Shown here piece by piece: positions 32,887-41,901 of a stretch of 64,000 nt of DNA. Position 1 is the stretch's first letter. Every line of letters starts with the position of its first letter. The stretch comes from Humulus lupulus. Taxonomy: Eukaryota > Streptophyta > Magnoliopsida > Rosales > Cannabaceae. The stretch covers positions 264,921,042 through 264,985,041 of the forward strand of contig NC_084795.1 in assembly GCF_963169125.1 (NCBI RefSeq), given 5' to 3'. The notes beneath the pieces are model-generated. The model did no database searches, had not been told where the DNA came from, and was given only the letters and a program-made list of their open reading frames with translations. A program made the position numbers and the translations under genes.

Positions 32887-33761
32887 TGTTAACCGAGATT
32901 TTCGGCAACTATCTTAAAGTGGGGTATTAACTGATAATAATAATGAAAATGGAAGATTGACACCAGATTTTTACGTGGTTGGGGCGTTAACTAGCCTTAG
33001 TCCACGAGTCTATGTATATATATCTGTATTAGAGCTAGGAACCACTTTTACAATGGAATGGTCTGATTATATCTCAACAGAGTTTCTGCCTCCCTCCCTT
33101 TTACGTTGCATTACAACTTGTATTTATAGATTGAAGGGGACATCGGGTTTGGGCCGGATCCACCCCGGGCCCGTCTGGGGGATGTGCACAAGGGGGCTTC
33201 CTAGAGGAGGCCCAAGCAGAAAAGATAAACAACACACTGACCTCCAATCAGCTCAGGCCCAACGAGTTGCCCTGAGACGCAAGCCTTCTCCCGACAAAAC
33301 GACGCCTTGGTTCTGACCAATTCGAGTTACGAGACCGATTCAGGGGACAAGACCGGTCAGAGTATTTGGCTGCGCAGTCCTGACACACCAGTAGATAATC
33401 CCGAGGTGACCCTTTCCGCAGACGAAAAGTGGGGGGACAAAGCTCACGCGAAATGAGGCGGTTTTAGTGTCCTGGCCGCCTGGGGGAGAAACGATCCAGG
33501 TTCGTTTACCTTTAGCCTGCTGCGTTTACTTCGAGCCCGGACCATTCCAGGTCCGGGACACGGACGCGATGGCCGCGACGGTCCGGGCACTTCGGACACG
33601 GCCGGGACCGTCCAATCTGAAGATGAACCCGGAGGAACGTCCCGGACCACTCTACATAGGCCCAGTCCGTAGTCCTTGGGTAAGGCCCATATACCAAATT
33701 TGGTCCCCAGAACGCGGGCCGGGGCAAAGGCCCAGAACCTGGACAGGAAATGGGGATAACA
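32887..33761 (-). repeat. Element B 3' LTR
   Basis: On the plus strand it begins TGTTAACCGAGATTTTCGGC and ends GGAAATGGGGATAACA. It is 98.6 percent identical by eye to 39548-40421. The 119-codon plus-strand frame found in both LTRs at the same offset (32957 and 39618) is antisense to the element and has no recognisable domain. Confidence 0.95.
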
Positions 33762-33774
33762 TTTACCCCCCGCA
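33762..33774 (-). other. Element B polypurine tract fused to integrase codons
   Basis: Minus strand GCGGGGGGTAAA lies directly before the 3' LTR. The G run directly continues codons of the integrase frame (D-F-C-G-G-stop), so a deletion has joined the integrase core to the polypurine tract. Confidence 0.75.
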
Positions 33775-36700
33775 GAAGTCCGTGAAGTGGAGGCTGTCAA
33801 ATTGTTTCCCGTTGTCGGACACGATTTTGTAGGGGAGGCCATACCGACACACTATGTTGATAACGACGAAATCTAAGGCCTTCTTGGACGTGATCGTTTT
33901 CATAGGCTCCGCCTGAACCCATTTCGTGAAATAGTCTACCGCCACAATGGCATACTTCACCCCTCCCTTCCCGGTTGGGAGGGATCCCACGAGATCGATC
34001 CCCCACACTGCAAAGGGCCAGGGACTGTTCATCAAGGCTATCTCTGTTGGGGGGGCCCGAGGGATCTTCACGTACCTCTGGCACTTTTCGCACTTGCGGA
34101 CGTAGTCTATGCAATCCCGCTTCATGGTGGGCCAAAAGTATCCTTGGCGCAAAATTTTCTTGGATAAACTGGGTCCGGCTGTGTGATCTCCGTAGAAGCC
34201 TTCGTGGACCTCATGCATGATGGCGCCCAGCTCAGTCCCGGAGACGCACCTGAGGTAAGGCATAGACAGTCCCCGGCGATAAAGTTTCCCGTCCATCATG
34301 ACGTATCGGTGGGCCTGGTACAGAAGCTTCCTGGCCGCGGCTCGCTCGTTCGGAACCTCCCCGGTGGAGAGGTAGCAGATCAGTGGCCCCATCCATGAAT
34401 TGGAGTGATCGACGGCATGGACGGTCGGAGTCCCGATGCTTGGGATGGGGAGATGGTTGACGGGGACCAGCCCGGCCAACTCGGACTCTGCGTCGGTTGC
34501 TAGCTTTGCAAATGTGTCCGCGAAGACGTTCTTCTCCCGGGGTATCTGGCGGATGGAATGCGCCGTGAACGCTTGGAGCATCTCCCTCGTTTGGGTTACG
34601 TATGCTGCCATTCGCTCCCCCTTGGTCTGATACTCCCCCGAGATTTGTCTGACTACCAGCTGAGAATCGCTGTATATTTCGAGGTTCGCCGCCCCTACTT
34701 CTCGGGCCAGACGCAAGCCGGCTATGACGGCCTCGTGCTCCGCCTCGTTGTTCGACGCTTTGAACTGGAAACGGAGGGCGTTTTGTAGCTGATGCCCATG
34801 CGGGGAGACCAGGATGATCCCGGCGCCGGCCCCGTTTTCGTTCGATGCTCCGTCCACGAAGACTTTCCAAACGGGAGAACTGCAGGCCGCGGCGGTACTC
34901 TCTTCTGGGATGACCCCGGAACATTCGACGATGAAGTCGGCCAGGGCCTGTCCCTTAATGGATACCCGGGGTATGTAAGATATATCAAATTGGCTCAGCT
35001 CCATTGCCCATTTCAGGAGTCTCCCCGACGCCTCAGGTTTCTGCAACACCTGCCGCAGGGGGTGGTTGGTTAAGACCTTTATCGTGTGGGCCTGGAAGTA
35101 AGGTCGAAGCTTCCGGGATGCCGTCAGCAGGCAGAAAGTCAGTTTTTCGATTAGTGGGTATCTAGATTCGGCGTCTAGTAATCGCTTGCTCACGTAGTAC
35201 ACCGGGAGTTGAGTCCTTTCCTCTTCGCGCACCAACGCGGTGCTGATGGCGTGCTCGGTTACGGCCAGGTATAAGTACAAAGGCTCTCCTTCAACTGGCT
35301 TTGCCAGGATAGGGGCCTTGGCCAAGTGCTCTTTCAGCTTCTGGAAGGCTTCTTCGCACTCAGGTGACCATTCGAACCGCTGGCTTCCCCGGAGGACGTT
35401 GAAAAAAGGGACGCATTTGTCCGTGGCCTTGGAGACAAAACGGCTCAGGGCGGCCACTCGCCCCGTCAGGCTTTGAACGTCCTTGTGCTTCCGGGGAGAG
35501 GCCATGTTGATCAGGGCCTTGATCTTCTCGGGGTTGGCTTCAATTCCTCGGGAACTTACTATAAAGCCCAGGAATTTTCCGGATGCGACGCCGAAGGTGC
35601 ACTTCTTAGGGTTCAGCTTCATCCCGTACTTCCGGATAACCGTGAAAGCCTCCGCCAAATCGTTCGAATGTTCCCGCGATGTCTTGGATTTGACCAGCAT
35701 ATCGTCGATGTATACTTCCATGTTTCGCCCCAGCTGGGCCCTAAACATTCGATTGACGAGCCTCTGGTAGGTTGCTCCGGCGTTCTTGAGTCCGAACGGC
35801 ATGACGACATAGCAGTAGATGCCCTTGTCAGTTTGGAAACTGGTGTGCTCCTGATCTGCCACGTGCATGGAGATCTGGTTGTAGCCCGAGTAGGCGTCCA
35901 TGAAACTCAAGATCTCGTAACCGGACGTAGCATCCACCATTTGGTCTATCCTGGGGAGCGGGAAACAGTCCTTCGGACACGCTTTGTTGAGGTCCGTGAA
36001 GTCGATGCAGGTCCTCCATGTCCCGTTAGGCTTCGGCACCAAGACCGGGTTGGCCAGCCATACGGGGTACACGGCTTCGCGGATGAAGTTAATGGAAGAC
36101 AGCTTCTCCACCTCCAGTTTGAGGGCCTCGGCCCTCTCCGTCCCCAAAGGTCTGCGCTTCTGGCGGACCGGGGTCGCGTTTGGGTCAATACTTAACGCGT
36201 GACATATAATATTGCGGTCGATCCCGGTCATATCGGAGTGTGACCATGCTAGGAGGTCTTGGTTTTCCTTGACTTGGGCGATAATGGCGGCCCGAATGTC
36301 TACCGGCAGGTTCTTTCCCACTTGGATGACCCTGGCAGGGTCGGAGTCGCTGATGCACACCTCTTCTACTTCGTCCATCGGCTCAAGGGCGCGCTCATCT
36401 CCCAATCGTGGGTCCAGGTCGTCCTCGTCCTGGTCAGCTTGTTCGACCGGGCGGAATCCCGGATCGACGAGCTCATCCCGGACCATGCAGACGGGACGAG
36501 CAGAGATATGGTAACATTTCCGTGCACTTTTCTGGTCTCCGCGGACCGTTCCTACCCCCCCGTTGCTGCACGGGAACTTCATGCACAGATGGCGGATGGA
36601 GGTGATGGCCCCGAATTCGACCAGGGCAGGCCGACCAAAGATAACGTTGTAAGCGGTCGGGCAATCCACCACCACAAAGGTGCAGAACTTGAACGAGTGC

Positions 36701-36876
36701 TGCAACTCGCCCCCCAGAGTTACGGGCAGCTGGACTTTTCCCATGGGGAGGATCGCATCCCCATTGAAACCGTAGATATGGGTCGGGCAGGACGCCAGAT
36801 CAGCCTCCGTCAGGCCAATGGCGGCAAAGGCGGGTTTGAACAATAAGTTGACGGAGCTTCCGTCATCCACCAACAC
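33762..36876 (-). CDS. Element B pol: protease, RT, RNase H, aRNase H, partial integrase
   Basis: A 1037-codon open frame. Residues 1-110 are the retropepsin-like protease (VDDGSS active site, then YNVIFGRPAL). The RT spans about 230-450 (FMDAYSGYNQI, VMPFGLKNAGATYQ, YIDDML). The gypsy RNase H follows to about 640 (RYPLIEKL). The archaeal-type second RNase H is at about 665-795 (FVDGASNENGAGAG, NNEAEHEAV, SDSQLVV). The integrase zinc region (H-H-C-C, ending CEKCQRY) leads into the core with the first two catalytic Asp (WGIDLVGSLP, SDNGKQF). The frame stops after DFCGG, before the catalytic Glu. The frame opens after TGA 36879-36877, which lies in a codon context suggesting a former CGA. Gag-pol was probably one reading frame. 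Confidence 0.95.
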
Positions 36877-37850
36877 TCAGGACACCATCTTGTTGGCAAT
36901 TTGAGCATCTATGACCAGTGGGTCGTGGTGCGGGAAATGGACGTTACGGGCGTCGTCTTCCGTGAACGTGATGGGGAGGTTCATTAGTTTGGGGTGCTGA
37001 GCAGGGGCCTGGACGAGGGCGCAAACTTCTTGGTCATGGTCCAGCTCGCTCAGATAGCGCTTTTGATCATTCTTCGAAGGGCCTCCTAGGTGGGGTCCGC
37101 CTGATATGGTCGACACGTGCCCGTCCACTCGAGGGGGCGCTGCCCCGGAAGGATAGGGCATCCCAGGACTGGGGGCCTGCATGGCGACGGCCCCCTGAGG
37201 GGTCTGTGCCGGGAGCCCTTGCGCACACCCTCCCTGGGGCGGGTATGCACGAGTCGTTGCCGGCGCCGCAGACTGCCCGGGATTTGCTGTCATGCCCGGG
37301 ACGCCTATGGGCATCCTTACCCACTGATGGAGGTGTCCCAGCTTGATGAGGTTTTCAATTTCATCTTTGAGCTGCCGACACTCATCGGTGGTGTGGCCCA
37401 CATCTTTGTGATAGGCGCACCGTTTGCTGGTGTCTCTGGGGTTCCTCCCCCCCTAAACATGGGGCTAGGTTTCCGGTAATGGACCGCTCTTTCTGTAGCC
37501 AGGTAGATGTTTTCCCGGGTTTCCACCAAGTTAGTGTATTCTGAGTATTGGGGCTCATAGCCCCTCTTCCCTTTTTTGGCCGACTCCGGCCGGTTCTGGC
37601 CTTTGCCGGCCCGCTTACTCCGGGAAGGATTCACGCTTGCCTCGGTTACCCCGGTCTGCGATTGCTGGGCCACGACGGGGGCCATGCTGTGCCCCGCTGG
37701 CGCGACACCATACCCGGAGAAGGGCGTCGAGTGAGCGGGGGCGTATCCCGAAGCGGCATGACCGTACACCGTAGGCGTGTAACTAATCCCGGGCGCGACA
37801 ATCGCCCCCGGGACGATGGGGGGCGATGCGTAGGACTGCACGGGGAAATG
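36877..37850 (-). pseudogene. Element B gag C-terminus to protease, frameshifted
   Basis: Two overlapping frames cover this stretch. From 37841 a Pro/Ala/Gly-rich segment leads to a YEPQYSEYTNLVETRENIYL block, and the frame breaks at a run of seven G (plus-strand C7 at about 37447-37453). From 37401 the correct frame resumes at MGHTTDECRQLKDEIENL, the Tat zinc-knuckle-like motif, followed by HFPHHDPLVIDAQIANKMVS at the protease entry. It ends in TGA at 36877, in frame with pol. The G7 slip looks like a simple homopolymer mutation. Confidence 0.8.
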
Positions 37851-37916
37851 TCCCGCACCTCCTGGAATCGTCTGAGGGGCTAGATGAGGAGCCGAGGGCC
37901 ATCCGAAGGCCTGGAT

Positions 37917-39488
37917 CTAGGCCTCCTCCCAATTGATGAATCCTTGGGCCCTCCTAATAAATTCTTCTAGGGTGGCGGCTTTATTGCGCTGCATGTCGTC
38001 CCAGAGCGGGGACCCGGCCCGGATTCCAGATTGTAGTGCCACCAGGCGCTGTCCGTCGTCGACCTTTGTCTTGGAGGCTTCTTCAGTGAAACGCTGGATG
38101 TAGGCCCTCAATGTTTCTGCGGGCATTTGCTTAATATTGGCGAGGGCACTGATTTGCATGTCCATCCTCATGGCGGCCACAAATTTCTTCCGAAAAGCCG
38201 ACTGTAGCCCGGACCATGTTTGGATGGACCCCGGTTTAAGCCTTTTCCACCACTCTTCGGCGGGACCGCCCAACGTGATGGAGAAGCAGAAGCATTTGCC
38301 GTTGTCGCTGATGTGAGCCACGGTCATGAGTCGGTTGTACCGGGACAGATGATCCCTAGGGTCTGTGCTTCCAATGTAGGCGGTGAGACTTGGCATCTTG
38401 AACCCCTTGGGCAACACGGCGTCTAGGATATGTCTCGCGCACGGCTCCTTGTCCTCTTCGTCAGAGTCAGTGTCCGCGCCCTCTTGCTTGCGGACCAAGC
38501 GGTCGGTGACCTTTTTTAATGCTGCCATTTGCTCCATGAGCTGCCTGGCCGCGCTATCCCCCAGGGGGGTTTTCTCGTTGCGCCTGTCGTTTATGTCGTT
38601 CCTGAGGTCGCCGTTCCGAGGAAAGATCTTTTGCTTGCGGGCCCGCTCTTTCCGGACATTCAGTCCGTCACGTAAATCTACCCGGGAAGTGTCGTCCCCG
38701 GAGCTAAGAGCGTCACGATCCTCGCGGCGGGATCGTTCCCGATGGTTCCTGTTGACCGAGGCACTCGGGTGCAAAGAATTTTCCCTCCCGTTCGCCCTTG
38801 GGGCGGGCCGGGGCTGACTGTCCTGTGGCCGTACCCCCTGCGGATCGATTGGGTGGCCTCGTCCTGGGACAGGGCGCACCTTCTCTTTCCTAAGTAACGG
38901 CCGCGAACGTGCCCCAGCTTTACTGACGGGGGTAGTCTTTTTCCGAGTCGTCCGTCGCTCCCTGTCCGGGACTTTCGGAACTGTGTCGGGGGGAGGCTCT
39001 AGGAAACGGATCGGGCTGGCCCCCCTGGGGCCCCCGGTTTGCGCTTGGGGAGCGGGTTGTTGCGTTTCTGGGTGCAGGCCAACCGCGGGGTTGGCCGCCG
39101 GGCCCTGCGCGGCCATCAGTGCTTGCAGGGCCTGGAGAGACTCTTGCACCCGGCGGTGTGCCTCCGCCTGCTCAGCCATCCTGGCTTCCTGATCCAGGAT
39201 CTGCTGCCTCAGTCTAGTCACCTCCGGGTCTTGCTGATCGTCGCGAGGGACCTCGGGATCCGCGGCTTCATCATGATACTCCCCCTCATTCTCCTCCTCA
39301 TAGTACTCTTCTTCGTTTCCTACTTCGTACTCTGTCTCACCCTCGTAGTCTTGCGACTCGTCTTGGTGAGACGTCTGGGGAGGCACGTCTTCAGGCAGGT
39401 TTTGAGGGATGCGCTGAGAAGGCAGTGGGTCTCCGTTGCCTTGTTCCAGGTTGGCAGGGTCGAAGGTGGTGTTACGAGTGTTCACCAT
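37917..39488 (-). CDS. Element B gag, N-terminal and core part
   Basis: 523 codons from a true ATG (39488) about 60 bases after the 5' LTR. N-terminus: MVNTRNTTFDPANLEQ and an acidic E/Y-rich stretch. A coiled coil follows at about residues 90-125 (QQILDQEARMAEQAEAHRRV), then a basic Arg-rich linker (residues 170-300). The gag core is at about 365-520 (YNRLMTVAHISDNGKCFCF, GGPAEEWWKRL, FRKKFVAAM, ETLRAYIQRF, SPLWDDMQRNKA). It ends at TAG 37919-37917, beyond which the same frame continues, so the stop is a lesion. Family role: structural protein of the cytoplasmic virus-like particle. Confidence 0.9.
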   Translation of the reverse strand: MVNTRNTTFDPANLEQGNGDPLPSQRIPQNLPEDVPPQTSHQDESQDYEGETEYEVGNEEEYYEEENEGEYHDEAADPEVPRDDQQDPEVTRLRQQILDQEARMAEQAEAHRRVQESLQALQALMAAQGPAANPAVGLHPETQQPAPQAQTGGPRGASPIRFLEPPPDTVPKVPDRERRTTRKKTTPVSKAGARSRPLLRKEKVRPVPGRGHPIDPQGVRPQDSQPRPAPRANGRENSLHPSASVNRNHRERSRREDRDALSSGDDTSRVDLRDGLNVRKERARKQKIFPRNGDLRNDINDRRNEKTPLGDSAARQLMEQMAALKKVTDRLVRKQEGADTDSDEEDKEPCARHILDAVLPKGFKMPSLTAYIGSTDPRDHLSRYNRLMTVAHISDNGKCFCFSITLGGPAEEWWKRLKPGSIQTWSGLQSAFRKKFVAAMRMDMQISALANIKQMPAETLRAYIQRFTEEASKTKVDDGQRLVALQSGIRAGSPLWDDMQRNKAATLEEFIRRAQGFINWEEA

Positions 39489-39526
39489 CGTAGTAAAGGC
39501 CTGACGTCGGCGCTAGCTTCCTTCAG

Positions 39527-39547
39527 CTCTCAATGAAAGCACCAAAC
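39527..39547 (-). other. Putative primer binding site of element B
   Basis: On the minus strand GTTTGGTGCTTTCATTGAGA follows the 5' LTR directly. It is identical to the site of element A. Confidence 0.6.
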
Positions 39548-40421
39548 TGTTAACCGAGATTTTCGGCAACTATCTTAAAGTGGGGTATTAACTGATAATA
39601 ATAATGAAAATGGAAGATTGACACCAGATTTTTACGTGGTTGGGGCGTTAACTAGCCTTAGTCCACGAGTCTATGTATATATATCTGTATTAGAGCTAGG
39701 AACCACTTTTACAATGGAATGGTCTGATTATATCTCAACAGAGTTTCTGCCTCCCTCCCTTTTACGTTGCATTACAACTTGTATTTATAGATTGAAGGGG
39801 ACATCGGGTTTGGGCCGGATCCACCCTGGGCCCGTCTGGGGGATGTGCACAAGGGGGCTTCCTAGAGGAGGCCCAAGCAGAAAAGATAAACAACACACTG
39901 ACCTCCAATCAGCTCAGGCCCAACGAGTTGCCCTGAGACGCAAGCCTTCTCCCGACAAAACGGCGCCTTGGTTCTGACCAATTCGAGTTACGAGGCCGAT
40001 TCAGGGGACAAGACCGGTCAGAGTATTTGGCTGCGCAGTCCTGACACACCAGCAGATAATCCCGAGGTGACCCTTTCCGCAGACGAAAAGTGGGGGGACA
40101 AAGCTCACGCGAAATGAGGCGGTTTCAGTGTCCTGGCCGCCTGGGGGAGAAACGATCCAGCTTCGTTTACCTTTGGCCTGCTACGTTTACTTCGAGCCCG
40201 GACCATTCCAGGTCCGGGACAGGGACGCGATGGCCGCGACGGTCCAGGCACTTCGGACACGGCCGGGACCGTCCAATCTGAAGATGAACCCAGAGGAACG
40301 TCCCGGACCACTCTACATAGGCCCAGTCCGTAGTCCTTGGGAAGGCCCATATACCAAATTTGGTCCCCAGAACGCGGGCCGGGGCAAAGGCCCAGAACCT
40401 GGACAGGAAATGGGGATAACA
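39548..40421 (-). repeat. Element B 5' LTR
   Basis: Partner of 32887-33761, 874 bp. Differences are mostly transitions, several at CpG or TpG sites. Followed by the second GATCC at 40422-40426. Confidence 0.95.
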
Positions 40422-40595
40422 GATCCCATGTAAAAATGCTTGATTATAAGAAATGAAACTTTTGAAACCAAAATATTTTAACCCTAGTTCAACTGTAGTT
40501 TCAGTTACACGTTTCTAATTAATTGACTTAATTAGCAAGTCTTGCACCTTTATAACACACACAGTGTAACGGTCTTGGCTATCCAGGGCATTACA

Positions 40596-41570
40596 GGATA
40601 TTTCAGGTAGTATGTAAGAAATCAGAACCCCAATCAGGCTTCCACCAGCCAGAGGACAGCAACTGCACCACCTACCCAGAACAGCAACTCCCGAGCAAGG
40701 GAAGATGAACGACCCCTCCGATTGATGGAGAAGGTGTCATAAACATCTCGGGGGGACCCCATATTGCAGGGTTGGGCAGGAATGCCCATAAAAGATATGT
40801 GAATGAGTTGAAAACCGGTGACGAATCTCCCTACGAACTCGAACCCAAAGCTCCGAAACAACAAAGGGTTGAATCTTAACCCATAACTTTTACTAAGGAT
40901 GACGCGTCTCACGTACAGTTCCCTCATAATGACCCACTGGTCATCACCCGTCATCTCGCAAACTAGAGGGTACACCGATTCCTGATTCATAACGGGAGCT
41001 CGGTAAATATCCTCTACAAAGACACTTTAGAAAAGATGGGACTCGTGCTTTGCGACCTAAAGGCCTGTGCAATGACGTTGTACAGCTTTTCAGGAGAAGA
41101 GATTGCTTGTATGGGATCCATAGAACTCCCCGTAACCTTGCGAAACTACCTAATCTCGATAACCAAGATGATGGAGTTCATGGTGGTGGATCTCCCATCG
41201 GCCTACAATGTACTGCTCGGGAGACCCGCCCTAGTAGGGCTGGGGACAGTTTCATCTGTTAGGCATCTGGCCATCCAGTTCCCGACTTCTAGTGGCATCG
41301 GGACTCTAAAAGGGGACCAGCTTGCAGGGAGGGAATGCTATAGCATTTTCGTTAGAGGGAAAAGGAAAACAAGTGCACATGCACTTGTTGTAATTCAGAA
41401 TAAGGATGGGACGATCTTCAAAATAGACGAAGAAATCGACTCTAGAGTAGAAGAGAGGGCTGACCTTGAACCGCTAGAAGAGCTCGAAGAGGTCAAGCTC
41501 GAAGAAGTTGATCCCCCGAAAACTGTGAAGGTGGGGAAAAGCCTTTCAGAAGAAACAAAGTAGCAATTAA
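40596..41570 (+). pseudogene. Element A gag end and protease
   Basis: Continues element A after the solo LTR. Damaged gag C-terminal sequence (40596-40900) leads into the protease region. The active-site loop near 40990 reads HNGSSVNIL where the sibling element B has DDGSSVNLL, so the catalytic Asp is lost. From 41036 an open frame of 175 codons covers the rest (PVTLRNYL, FMVVDLPSAYNVLLGRPAL, SVRHLAIQFPT) and the acidic linker towards RT, ending at 41563. Confidence 0.8.
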
Positions 41571-41901
41571 TTTATTTCTTGAGGAAGAACCATGATGTTT
41601 TCGCATGGTCGCATTCGGACATGGTAGGGATAAGTCCGAATGTAATAAGTCATGCACTTAACATTGACAGAAGCTTCCCCCCAAAGCAACAAAAATGAAG
41701 ACTCTTGGACGACGATAGGAAGAAGTCGACAGGTTAAAGGCGAACCGATTTATACGAGACGCCTTCTACCCCGATTGGGTCGCCAACCCAGTGCTGGTTT
41801 CGAAACCTAACGAAACATGGAAAACTTGCATCGACTAATCTGACCTCAATAAGGCATGTCCTAAGGACTGCTTTCCCCTACCTTAGATCGATCAGCTCGT
41901 A
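41571..41901 (+). pseudogene. Element A reverse transcriptase, N-terminal part
   Basis: Frame-hopping translation shows the start of the Tat RT: HDVFAWSHSDM near 41595, NPVLVSKP near 41790, then SDLNKACPKDCFPLP near 41838 and IDQLV at the end. Stops interrupt it. The sequence is cut at 41901 by a reversed solo LTR and resumes at 44803. Confidence 0.8.

Larger units (their letters stand above)
32887..40421 (-). mobile_element. Element B: young Tat-lineage gypsy element with truncated integrase
   Basis: A 7535-bp element with LTRs of 875 bp (32887-33761, the 3' LTR) and 874 bp (39548-40421, the 5' LTR). They differ by eleven substitutions and one 1-bp indel. Exact GATCC duplications flank it. 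The minus strand encodes gag, protease, RT, RNase H, archaeal-type RNase H and the first half of integrase, with no chromodomain. The lesions are few: a TAG, a frameshift in a G7 run, a TGA, and the loss of everything between the integrase core and the polypurine tract. It is clearly GC-richer than its surroundings. Confidence 0.95.
30676..40595 (+). mobile_element. Solo gypsy LTR (about 2.38 kb) split by element B
   Basis: The left part 30676-32886 starts TGTAACGACCCAAATTTAC. The right part 40427-40595 ends CAGTGTAACGGTCTTGGCTA and GGGCATTACA. With element B and one GATCC copy removed, the parts form one 2380-bp LTR, flanked by GGATA on both sides and with no internal genes. It is related to the LTR at 3708 and closest to the fragment at 1-1359. 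A TAGCGC/GGCGCTACAGC motif cluster lies at 31908-32020. It interrupts element A gag. Confidence 0.9.

Noticed and set aside
32957..33316. 119-codon plus-strand frame, repeated at 39618
   Set aside because: Lies inside both LTRs of element B in antisense; duplicated only because LTRs are duplicated.
35473..36846. Long plus-strand open frames (up to 240 codons) in the GC-rich part
   Set aside because: Shadows of element B pol caused by GC-rich codon use; low-complexity content and no independent signals.
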